Assembly (NCBI RefSeq): GCF_014216315.1
Contig: NZ_CP045702.1
Location: forward strand, 2,728,001 to 2,792,000
Source: Streptomyces finlayi
GTDB taxonomy: Bacteria; Actinomycetota; Actinomycetes; Streptomycetales; Streptomycetaceae
Length of the DNA: 64,000 bases
Direction: 5' to 3'
The position numbers and the translations under genes were made by a program. Under the pieces are notes generated by a model that was given only the letters and a program-made list of their open reading frames with translations, searched no databases and was not told the origin of the DNA. This document shows positions 48,641 through 55,427 of this stretch, one piece after another. How positions within the stretch are numbered: position 1 is the stretch's first letter; every line of letters begins with the position of its first letter.

Positions 48641-48678
48641 CACAAGCCCCCGACCCAGCGCAGGGTCGGGGGCTTGTG
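48641..48678. terminator. Bidirectional terminator separating early operon and cargo
   Basis: A perfect 16-bp stem, CACAAGCCCCCGACCC and its complement, with a 6-nt loop between convergent genes. Confidence 0.9.
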
Positions 48679-48690
48679 CGTGTCGCCTGG

Positions 48691-49905
48691 CTATGGGCGG
48701 TTGGTCAACCGGTGCTGCCAGCGCAGCGCCGCCTCGTCGCCGATCCAGTGTGACGACGTGCGGGTGGCGATCTGCTGCCCGCCGATCCAGTACGTGTGAC
48801 ACCGGTCGGTGATGTGCAGCCGAACGGCGGTGATGTCCGGACTGCCCTCTTCCTGCCAGGCCAGGAGAGCTTCCTCGACGTCGTCCCAGAGGGTGACGGG
48901 CCCGCCCTGACGGACTTGCCAGTCGTCGCCATCGGGGGTGAACTCAGCCCACGACTCGCGTTCAGGGTCGAAGAGGTAGAGGAGTTCCGCGCCCCCGTTC
49001 GTTTTCGCACGGACGAGCTGAGCGCCAGGGGCCGCGACCTGGGCGAGGAAGGCCGGCATCCACTCGTCCAGCATGAGCGGCGACACCTTCGTCTGCCGCT
49101 CGCTGTCGGCATAGGCCGTGCGCGCACCGAGATCACCGGCGACTGGAGTCGCTGCCTGTGATCGGGCCTGCATGAACGAGGCCCGCCCGATGATCCGGCC
49201 CTCTGCCGTTCCGTCTTCGTTGACGGTCACCTTCGCGAGGCCGGCACCGTTCGCCCATGAGCCGACCGTGGCCAGGATGATCCCGCCGGGCTTGGTCTGT
49301 CGGACCCAGGTGTAGGGGATGCGGCGGACTGCACACGTGGCGATGACGCGGTCGTAGGGCGCACGGCGCGGGTGACCAAGGAGGCCATCGCCGGTCACGG
49401 TCCACGTGGAGAAGCCTGCGGCTTCCAGGGCGGCATCCGCGCGCGAGGCGACTTCGGGGTCGACTTCCACGGTGGTCACGTTGTCCTCGCCGAGGCGGTG
49501 ACACATGAGGGCCGCGGAGTAGCCGGTGCCGGTGCCGATCTCCAGGACCTGGTGCCCGTCCTGCACATCCAGGCTTTCGATCATGCTGACCACGAGGGCC
49601 GGGGTCGTCGAGGAGGAGGTGGGCAGGCCCGCCACGGGCTCGCTCACCTGGTCTGCGGTGAGGTGCCCGTCGAGCTGCGTGGTCAGCGTGTCGGGGGTGT
49701 AGGCGATCCGGAGCCACTCGGCAGGGTCGGACCCGAGGGCCGTTGCGGGCCGCCATCGTCCACCCTCGTACAGGAACACCCCGGGGTTCAGGAACAGCTC
49801 GCGCGGCACCGACTCCACGGCCGCTCGCCAGGCCGGCGTCGTAAGAGCGCCCTCCTGCACCAGTCGGCCGGCAAGGGCTCGCCTCTCGGCGGCACCATCG
49901 CTCAT
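48691..49905 (-). CDS. PIMT-like methyltransferase of a graspetide cluster
   Basis: 404 residues, ATGA-coupled to the ATP-grasp gene. It resembles protein L-isoaspartyl methyltransferase: VLEIGTGTGYSAALMCHRLG (SAM site), YDRVIATCAVRRIPYTWVRQTKPGG, with a longer C-terminal domain. In aspartimidylated graspetides such as fuscimiditide a PIMT homologue methylates an Asp of the esterified precursor, which then closes to an aspartimide. A DG pair in the precursor here fits that role. Confidence 0.85.
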   Translation of the reverse strand: MSDGAAERRALAGRLVQEGALTTPAWRAAVESVPRELFLNPGVFLYEGGRWRPATALGSDPAEWLRIAYTPDTLTTQLDGHLTADQVSEPVAGLPTSSSTTPALVVSMIESLDVQDGHQVLEIGTGTGYSAALMCHRLGEDNVTTVEVDPEVASRADAALEAAGFSTWTVTGDGLLGHPRRAPYDRVIATCAVRRIPYTWVRQTKPGGIILATVGSWANGAGLAKVTVNEDGTAEGRIIGRASFMQARSQAATPVAGDLGARTAYADSERQTKVSPLMLDEWMPAFLAQVAAPGAQLVRAKTNGGAELLYLFDPERESWAEFTPDGDDWQVRQGGPVTLWDDVEEALLAWQEEGSPDITAVRLHITDRCHTYWIGGQQIATRTSSHWIGDEAALRWQHRLTNRP

Positions 49906-50864
49906 GTGGTCTCTCCTGCCAATAGGGCCGCGAAGGCGGCGGACATCTGCAAACCGGTGTGCGGCTCTAGCCAGCCCCACTGACCGTTCGGGTTCAGCTC
50001 CAGCCACCACAGATCCCCCGCCTGATCCACGGCGAAGTCGAAGCTGCCACTGACCAGCCGGTAGTAGTCCAGATAGGCGAGGAGCGCCTTCTCTACCACT
50101 GCGGGCAGGTCTACCACGCTGTACGACAGGGCCGAGTAGTCCTTGCGCCAGTCCAGGAGGCCCGACGCTATCCGCACTGCGAAGACTTGCCGCCCGACAA
50201 CCAGCACCCGAAGATCGGCCACCTTGTCCACGACGGCTTGGAACAGGTGGGGAGCCACTCGCAGGCTCTCGTCGATCTCTTCGGCGGTGACTGGGTCTGC
50301 CCACCCCGTCACGGCTACACCGTCGCGCTGGTAGGGCGTCCAGCGCAGCGTTTTGTAGATCACGCGATCGTGTTCCGAGATGAACTCCCGCGCGTCGTCC
50401 GGATCGTTGGTCACCAGCGTGGGCGGCACCGTGAGGCCGAGGCGCTGGGCCGTGGCGAGCTGTGCGGGCTTGTAGTCGGCCTCTGCGACGCGTAGAGGGT
50501 GGTTCACCCAGAGGGGCCCCTCCATGGCGTACAGAGCGCCACCGAGGCCGTACCGAACCTGCGCCGCAGCGAACTGGGCATCGTCGGACTCCAGGCTCGG
50601 GAACGTCGGCCAGATGGGGCGACGCCAGTACACCGCGCGGACGTCGGCGAGGTCGGCGGTTCTCGACGGGGTGCGCACGTGCCCGACCACGGGGGCCGGG
50701 CACGTGCCGAACCGAGCCGAGACCGTCAGGTCTGCCCCGATGTCAGCCGGGTTGAATCTGACTACCGGCACATCGAGCCGGTTGAGTTCCGTGATCACCA
50801 TGTCGGCGGTGACGTCGTCCGCCTCGGTGGCCACGAGTACCGGCCTCTTCTCGGTCGCGGTCAT
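49902..50864 (-). CDS. ATP-grasp ribosomal peptide maturase (graspetide ligase)
   Basis: 320 residues. The N-terminal part (VLVATEADDVTADMVITELNRLDVPVVRFNPADIG) and the ATP-grasp core (VIYKTLRWTPYQ, ADLRVLVVGRQVFAVRI, LWWLELNPNGQWGW) match the Streptomyces TgmB/GRASP family. It joins Ser/Thr side chains to Asp/Glu side chains of the precursor by omega-ester bonds. Its start overlaps the precursor stop (TGATG). Confidence 0.92.
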   Translation of the reverse strand: MTATEKRPVLVATEADDVTADMVITELNRLDVPVVRFNPADIGADLTVSARFGTCPAPVVGHVRTPSRTADLADVRAVYWRRPIWPTFPSLESDDAQFAAAQVRYGLGGALYAMEGPLWVNHPLRVAEADYKPAQLATAQRLGLTVPPTLVTNDPDDAREFISEHDRVIYKTLRWTPYQRDGVAVTGWADPVTAEEIDESLRVAPHLFQAVVDKVADLRVLVVGRQVFAVRIASGLLDWRKDYSALSYSVVDLPAVVEKALLAYLDYYRLVSGSFDFAVDQAGDLWWLELNPNGQWGWLEPHTGLQMSAAFAALLAGETT

Positions 50865-51127
50865 CAGTCCGTGTCGCTGCCCTGGTCGGACCCCTGGTCG
50901 TTACCCGACTGGCCGTCCGAACTCGTGGACGTGGTCGTCTCGGTGCCCGTACTGGTGCCGTGCTTGCCCATCTCGACGACGCGGCCGGCGTGGTCCAGGA
51001 AGGTGCCGAGCTGGGTGTCGGGGTCGATGGAGACCGACGCGTGCGGGAGGGGGATGGTGGTGGGGTACGGCGCGAGTCGGCCGGTGCCCCACGGGCGGAC
51101 GGTGGTCGGGCTTGCGAGGGCGGTCAT
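50864..51127 (-). CDS. Graspetide (omega-ester peptide) precursor
   Basis: 87 residues from ATG 51127 after AAAGGAGCACTG. Leader PWGTGRLAPYPTTIPLPHA and SIDPDTQ followed by VEMGKHGTS are hallmarks of GRASP-target (TgmA-like) peptides. The core, about residues 57-87, is rich in Thr/Ser (58-70) then Asp/Gly/Gln (71-87), with a D71-G72 pair suited to aspartimide formation. Exact ester links and cleavage sites cannot be read off. Confidence 0.9.
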   Translation of the reverse strand: MTALASPTTVRPWGTGRLAPYPTTIPLPHASVSIDPDTQLGTFLDHAGRVVEMGKHGTSTGTETTTSTSSDGQSGNDQGSDQGSDTD

Positions 51128-51326
51128 CAGTGCTCCTTTGGGTCTGGGGGCCAGCCTCGGAGAGAGGCCGGCCCACGGCCTTCCATGGGGTTGTCGTTGC
51201 AGACCCGCCCCGGTCGTCACTCGACCTGTCCAGGGTTTTGATACGACCGGGGCGGGGGCTTGTTGGGCCCGTCCTGCGGGGGTGACGGGGGAGCCATGGG
51301 GTGGGCACCGCGCAGGACGGACCGGT
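51128..51326 (-). promoter_or_regulatory. Structured leader upstream of the graspetide precursor
   Basis: Two inverted repeats: CCCGCCCCGGTCGT and its complement (about 51204-51255, 24-nt loop) and CGTCCTGCG with its complement (about 51269-51319). They may terminate, attenuate or protect the transcript between the small upstream genes and the precursor gene. Confidence 0.5.
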
Positions 51327-51434
51327 CTAGGGGTTGGTCGCCCGCCAGGCGAACGCCAGGACGAAGCCGATCGAGGCGGCGATCGTCAGGGCGAGCAGAG
51401 GGCCGGCCGCTCGGGATATCGCTCGCCAGATCAC
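51327..51434 (-). CDS. Very small membrane protein (35 aa)
   Basis: GTG 51434 overlaps the preceding stop (GTGA). The frame reads MIWRAISRAAGPLLALTIAA then SIGFVLAFAWRATNP: one transmembrane helix with basic flanks. Such tiny membrane proteins often accompany peptide clusters; role unknown. Confidence 0.55.
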   Translation of the reverse strand: MIWRAISRAAGPLLALTIAASIGFVLAFAWRATNP

Positions 51435-51691
51435 GAGCGGTCTCCGGGCTGGGGCTTCATCCACGTACGCCACGGGCGCGTGATCTCCTCGCGGTACGAG
51501 TTATGCGAGGGGTGCCGTCCGGAGTGCGCGAGACCCCACCCCTGCGGCTCGCCCCAGTCCTCGGAGCGCTCGGACTTCTCGGAGCAGGTGACGCACTGGA
51601 GCGCGTAGGTCATCGGCTCGGCGTTCGGCTCCTGGTCCGGGGCGATGGTCCACATGACGTGGCGGACGATGGCTCGCGGCTGTGTCGTCAC
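51431..51691 (-). CDS. Small Cys-containing protein (DUF7848-like)
   Basis: 86 residues from a GTG overlapping the previous stop (a start at 51700 is also possible). HVMWTIAPDQEPNAEPMTYALQCVTCSEKSE...WGLAHSGRHPSHNSYREEITRPW has CxxC and HxxH-type residues and matches small Streptomyces proteins commonly beside XRE regulators. Family name from memory. Confidence 0.62.
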   Translation of the reverse strand: MTTQPRAIVRHVMWTIAPDQEPNAEPMTYALQCVTCSEKSERSEDWGEPQGWGLAHSGRHPSHNSYREEITRPWRTWMKPQPGDRS

Positions 51692-51930
51692 GGTCGGCAC
51701 CGGGTCTCGTAGTTGGCCACGGCGACGCGGGCGCTGAGCCGCTCCGTCTGGGTCAGCTCCCGAAGGTCGACGGGGTCGACCTCCCAGTAGTCGTCATCCG
51801 ACAGGCCGTGTAAGCGCGTCGTGCCTTCGGGGCCACGTCGGACAACCCCGACTCGGCCGGTCTGCGTGTCCCTCATGACCGAGCCGATCTCGATACGGGG
51901 CTCGGCTTGCTGGTTGCTCGCCATGACCAT
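51688..51930 (-). CDS. Small Streptomyces-type conserved protein
   Basis: 80 residues (ATG 51930 or 51924). EIGSVMRDTQTGRVGVVRRGPEGTTRLHGLSDDDYWEVDPVDLREL looks like a small beta-barrel. This type is common next to XRE regulators in Streptomyces. First gene of the graspetide operon. Confidence 0.6.
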   Translation of the reverse strand: MVMASNQQAEPRIEIGSVMRDTQTGRVGVVRRGPEGTTRLHGLSDDDYWEVDPVDLRELTQTERLSARVAVANYETRCRP

Positions 51931-51970
51931 GAAGCTACGAGGGGTAATGGCGGCGGGCCAGACATATAGC

Positions 51971-52006
51971 GATGCACTTCCAACGATGCCCCGTCAGAAG
52001 TGCATC
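51971..52006. promoter_or_regulatory. Inverted repeat, candidate operator of the XRE regulator
   Basis: GATGCACTTC and GAAGTGCATC form a perfect 10-bp inverted repeat with a 16-nt spacer in the gap between the regulator gene and the leftward graspetide operon. A TATATG box lies beside it. Confidence 0.55.
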
Positions 52007-52018
52007 ACCAGCGTGTAG

Positions 52019-53260
52019 TTAGGCGAATACGCCCAGGTGAGTGCCTACCTCGCGCATGTCCGCCGTGAGGGTGCGGCGCTTCTTCGTGATCTCCTCGAAG
52101 GTGACCGCTGCGGACGACTGATGCCGGAACCACTCGGGCGCGATCCCGTCGAGGTGCGACAGCTCCTCCATGGCGGCCGTGGGGTCGCCAGTGCGCACCA
52201 TGGCGCGGGCCAGGTCGAGGCGGTAGCGGTTGCCGTCGTTGGTGCTCGGTCCCCCGAGCTGCTTCCAGTGCTTTTCCTGGAGGGTGGCGTCTTCCTTCGA
52301 CTTCCGGATCACAGAGCGCGCGTCGCCCTCGATCATGTAGTCCTCAAGCTCCTTCATGGCAGCCGTGACCGGGCCGAACATCGACCAGTGACGCAGCAGG
52401 TTCCTGTGCGTCTTGCCCACGGCCTTCGCGGCGGTGCCGGCCGCCCTGCGCAGAGCCTTGGCCTCGCCGGGGCGGTTGTTCCGCGCAGCCGCAGCCGCCG
52501 CTTCCATCGCCAGGCCGCCCCAGGTCGAGTACTCGTCCGGGGTGGCTCCCATGATCTTCGGCTCGACGATGTCCATCGTCGCGACCGCGATATCCTCGGC
52601 CTCGTCGAACCGCTCGGTCCGCACGAGCAGCCAGCACATCCCGCCGACCCCGGACGCGGCCACGAGGTTGTTGCCTGCCGCCTTCGCGTCCTCGATAGCG
52701 CCCCTGGCTGCCACGTGGGCAAGATCGAACTGCCTGATCTGTGTCAGGTACCGCCCGACCAGGTTCAGGGCTCGTGAGCGCTCCACCAGGGCCTTCGTAC
52801 GCTCCTCACCGGAGTCGTAGTAGGCGACGGCGTCGTTCGCCGCCCTGATGAGCGTAGGCAGATCCGCGGCGATGCTCTGGTAGGTGTCGCCGAAGTACAG
52901 AACGGAGTTGTCGTACGTCATGCGGTTCAGGCGGCGCAGGTCCGGTTCGTCGCCCGCCGGGGCACTGACCGGGCCGAGGCTGAGCGCAGGGGTGAGGGCG
53001 ATGCGCAGCTCGCGCAGGTTCTGACTGTTCGGATCGTCATGCTTGACCGGCTGCGGAGGCCCGGCCGCCATCAGGTCCGACGTCTTTACACCGAGGATGC
53101 GGGCGAGCTTGTGCAGGGTTTCCATGCGGACCCCGTCGTGACCCTGTTCGATCTTCCGGATCGGCCCGACCGACATGTTGCCGCGATGTGCGAGCTGCTC
53201 CTGACTCAGCCCCGCAGCGCGGCGGTACTTCCGTAGGTTCTCTGCGAGTTCAGCGGACAT
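52019..53260 (-). CDS. XRE-family transcriptional regulator with TPR-like sensor domain
   Basis: 413 residues. N-terminal HTH (NLRKYRRAAGLSQEQLAHRGNMSVGPIRKIEQGHDG) followed by a helical repeat domain (ALVERSRALNLVGRYLTQIRQFDLAHVAARGAIEDAKAAGN) as in many Streptomyces peptide-cluster regulators. Probably controls the graspetide operon; the operator candidate lies directly downstream. Confidence 0.82.
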   Translation of the reverse strand: MSAELAENLRKYRRAAGLSQEQLAHRGNMSVGPIRKIEQGHDGVRMETLHKLARILGVKTSDLMAAGPPQPVKHDDPNSQNLRELRIALTPALSLGPVSAPAGDEPDLRRLNRMTYDNSVLYFGDTYQSIAADLPTLIRAANDAVAYYDSGEERTKALVERSRALNLVGRYLTQIRQFDLAHVAARGAIEDAKAAGNNLVAASGVGGMCWLLVRTERFDEAEDIAVATMDIVEPKIMGATPDEYSTWGGLAMEAAAAAARNNRPGEAKALRRAAGTAAKAVGKTHRNLLRHWSMFGPVTAAMKELEDYMIEGDARSVIRKSKEDATLQEKHWKQLGGPSTNDGNRYRLDLARAMVRTGDPTAAMEELSHLDGIAPEWFRHQSSAAVTFEEITKKRRTLTADMREVGTHLGVFA

Positions 53261-53305
53261 GCGACACCACCTCTCTCAGCCAGAGTAAGCCCTTCGGGAA
53301 AAGCA

Positions 53306-53340
53306 CAAGCCCCCTTCAGGACTGGCCTGTCGGGGGCTTG
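53306..53340 (-). terminator. Hairpin terminator between cargo genes
   Basis: CAAGCCCCC pairs with GGGGGCTTG around a 17-nt loop, downstream of the membrane protein gene at 53346-54203. Confidence 0.7.
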
Positions 53341-53345
53341 GACGC

Positions 53346-54203
53346 TCAGACGGAGCTGTCCTGAGTCTCCTCGGTCGAGGGGATCAAGATCGGCGGCAGC
53401 TCGATGGGGTTGAGCTGCTCGTACCGGTCGGGCTGCGGGGTGTCGCCGACCGACTCAGTCAGCACGGGCAAGACCTCCTCCAACTTCTCTTCCATGTCCT
53501 GTCGTTCCGGAGGCGTCGACTCCACGTACTGCTCGATGACCTCTTCCTTCCACTCCTGGAACTCGGGCGGCAGTGCCGCGAGCGAGGCCATGAACGGGTT
53601 GAACGCACCCCAGAAGTCGCCGAAGTCGTCCCACGCGTTGTGCTCATCCTTCGGCGGCGTCGAGACCTCGAAGCCCTCGACGTTCTGAACGATGAAGGTG
53701 TTCGGGGTGACGGGAGCGACCGGAACCTTGGGTGCGGCCGTCTTCGGCACGCTCGGAGTCTTCTTGCTGGGGGCCTTCGCAGCCGGGGCCTTCTTGGCGT
53801 CCGCCTTCTTTGCCGCCGAGGCTCCGGGGACCGGTCTGGCTGCCTCCGTGAGGGCCGGGACGGGCTTGCCCACCGAGACGGGCGCATCGCTCGCCGACAT
53901 GGGGTCCTGGGCCACGGGAGGGCGCACGGCAGGGGTCTGGGCAGGCTGTGCGGCACTCGTCACCCCCGCGACGGGAGTCGTGCCCTGCGTGGGCGTGGGG
54001 AAGGTGTCCGAGACGGCTACGTCGTCTCTCTGCTCGGTCGGGATCTCATCATCGTCATCGACGCTGACGTCATGCGTATGTGCTGCATCGTGCTGCGGTC
54101 CACGGATACCCACAACGAGCATCCAAGACATGCTGAGCACCATCGTCACTGCGCCTGCGACTGTCCCTGTCCGGCCGGACTTCCTTCGGCGGTGTTCGGG
54201 CAT
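53346..54203 (-). CDS. Membrane-anchored Ala/Pro/Lys-rich cargo protein
   Basis: About 285 residues from ATG 54203 (in-frame starts exist upstream to 54281). A basic N-terminus (PEHRRRKSGRTGTVAGA) and one transmembrane segment (VTMVLSMSWMLVVGIRG) precede a long low-complexity region (KKADAKKAPAAKAPSKKTPSV) and an acidic C-terminal domain (FGDFWGAFNPFMASLAALPPEFQEWKEEVIEQYVE). No enzyme motif. A surface role is possible. Confidence 0.6.
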   Translation of the reverse strand: MPEHRRRKSGRTGTVAGAVTMVLSMSWMLVVGIRGPQHDAAHTHDVSVDDDDEIPTEQRDDVAVSDTFPTPTQGTTPVAGVTSAAQPAQTPAVRPPVAQDPMSASDAPVSVGKPVPALTEAARPVPGASAAKKADAKKAPAAKAPSKKTPSVPKTAAPKVPVAPVTPNTFIVQNVEGFEVSTPPKDEHNAWDDFGDFWGAFNPFMASLAALPPEFQEWKEEVIEQYVESTPPERQDMEEKLEEVLPVLTESVGDTPQPDRYEQLNPIELPPILIPSTEETQDSSV

Positions 54204-54362
54204 AGCGGCCCCCAAGAAGGCTGTGCAAATTTGAAGTACGCCAGTCATAGGAACACACCGAACATCATGATCGGAATCCAAGATTCCGCTTTTCCATTAG
54301 TTCGTTATGGTCACAAAAGCCCTTACTCGTCGGTACACCTGTGCTGACCAGCCAAAACGCAG

Positions 54363-54387
54363 AAACCCCCACACTTTGTGGGGGTTT
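54363..54387. terminator. Strong bidirectional terminator after the phage permease gene
   Basis: AAACCCCCACA pairs with TGTGGGGGTTT around CTT, with A- and T-rich ends on both sides. The surrounding 54204-54483 gap is AT-rich for this genome and holds no gene. Confidence 0.88.
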
Positions 54388-54483
54388 AGCTCGTGCACGA
54401 TTCGATCATGTGCAACGTAAGTCAGACGTGAGAGTCGTTCAGCTTCCGACTACTCGTCCGCTGCGGGTGGCTTCACAGCGTCA

Positions 54484-55278
54484 TCAGACGGCTGCCTTGC
54501 GGTACTTGCGAACTGCAAGGGTTCTGAAGGTCGCGATGATCACCACGGACCAGATGATCGAAGCCCACACGGGGTGAACCATCGGCCATGCGTCGGAGGG
54601 CGAGACTCCAGGGTTCCCGAACAGCACGCGGCACGCCTGGACTGTCGCACTGAACGGGTTCCACTCGGCGATGGGCTGGAGCCAGCTCGCCATGTTCTCG
54701 GTGGGGACGAAGGCGTTCGAGATGAAGGTGACCGGGAACAGCCAGATCAGTCCGCCGGACGTAGCCGCCTCCGGCGTCCGCACGGTCAGGCCGATGAGGG
54801 CGCCGATCCAGGAGAAGGAGTATCCGAGAAGGAGCAGGAGGCCAAAGGCCCCGAGCACCTCTCCGATGCTGGTGTGCGTACGCCAGCCGACCAGCAGGGC
54901 CACGATCGCGAGCACGATGACGGTGAGCGTGGTCTGTACGAGGTCGGCCAGCGTGCGACCCGTCAGCACCGCACCGCGCGCCATGGGCAGGGACCGGAAG
55001 CGGTCGATCAGCCCCTTGTGCATGTCGTCCGCGATACCGGCGCCGGCTCCGGCGGTGGCGAAGGTGACCGTCTGCGCGAAGATCCCGGCCATGAGGAAGT
55101 TGCGGTACTCGACGGCACTGGTCGAGCCGTCGACCACGAGCGACCCGCCGAAGACGTAGGCGAACAGCACCACGAACATAACTGGCTGGATCAGCCCAAA
55201 AAGGATCATCTCAGGAATCCTGGACATCCGAATTAGGTTCCTGCGGGCGATGACCAGGCTGTCGGCGGTGCTGCTCAC
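54484..55278 (-). CDS. Phage-borne complete ABC-2 permease, replacement for the disrupted host gene
   Basis: 264 residues, DrrB-like, six membrane segments. GTG 55278 follows AGAGGGGA and overlaps the stop of the chimeric 50-codon frame (GTGA). The protein is about 89% identical to the host C-terminal fragment at 1240-1971, and its N-terminus (SLVIARRNLIRMSRIPEM) equals the host N-terminus. Over the attB region 13 of 63 nt differ but only one residue changes (V to I), using codons rare here (CTA, ATT, TTT, CTT). It lies next to the host ATPase gene and should restore the transporter in the lysogen. Confidence 0.88.
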   Translation of the reverse strand: MSSTADSLVIARRNLIRMSRIPEMILFGLIQPVMFVVLFAYVFGGSLVVDGSTSAVEYRNFLMAGIFAQTVTFATAGAGAGIADDMHKGLIDRFRSLPMARGAVLTGRTLADLVQTTLTVIVLAIVALLVGWRTHTSIGEVLGAFGLLLLLGYSFSWIGALIGLTVRTPEAATSGGLIWLFPVTFISNAFVPTENMASWLQPIAEWNPFSATVQACRVLFGNPGVSPSDAWPMVHPVWASIIWSVVIIATFRTLAVRKYRKAAV

Positions 55279-55427
55279 TGCGTCCCCTCTTTCCTGGCAC
55301 TCAGGCGCAGGTCATGACGTCCTGACGAGTTGAACTGAAATCCACCTTGGCGAACAAGATTCGGAATCCGGCTCATCCGGATCAGGTTCCTTCGGGCGAT
55401 GACCAGGGAGTCGCTCGTGGTGCTCAT
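55275..55427 (-). pseudogene. Chimeric 50-codon frame: host permease N-terminus joined to phage leader
   Basis: ATG 55427 is the original permease start and overlaps the ATPase stop (ATGA). Twenty-two host codons (to ...RMSRIP) are followed at attR by phage codons NLVRQGGFQFNSSGRHDLRL, then SARKEGTQ. Its TGA (55275-55277) overlaps the GTG start of the phage permease (55276-55278). It looks like a leader that passes ribosomes from the ATPase gene to the phage permease. Confidence 0.75.
55362..55364. other. attR: attR core (host-phage junction)
   Basis: CGG on plus (CCG on minus), the partner of 1969-1971. Right of it lies the host permease N-terminus and ATPase gene; left of it, phage DNA. 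Confidence 0.75.

Larger units (their letters stand above)
1970..55363. mobile_element. Complete temperate siphophage (prophage), about 53.4 kb
   Basis: The element is bounded by attL in the 3' part and attR in the 5' part of one ABC-2 permease gene. It encodes a large serine integrase at attL, a full set of head, connector, tail and lysis genes, an L5-like immunity repressor, replication and nucleotide genes, and a cargo segment at attR. No structural gene is visibly broken, so it is probably inducible. Gene order (early left arm, late operon, repressor, early right operon) resembles temperate actinophages. Confidence 0.92.

Noticed and set aside
46547..48802. 751-codon frame opposite the ribonucleotide reductase
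   Set aside because: Antisense shadow of a well-supported enzyme gene.
48691..50703. 670-codon frame fusing the methyltransferase with upstream sequence
   Set aside because: The upstream 265 codons overlap the ATP-grasp gene in another frame; the real start is ATG 49905 with 4-nt overlap.
54420..54445. GTGAGAGTCGTTC near the phage permease as another stoperator
   Set aside because: It lacks the GTGTG half and the AT/TA centre, so the match is too weak.
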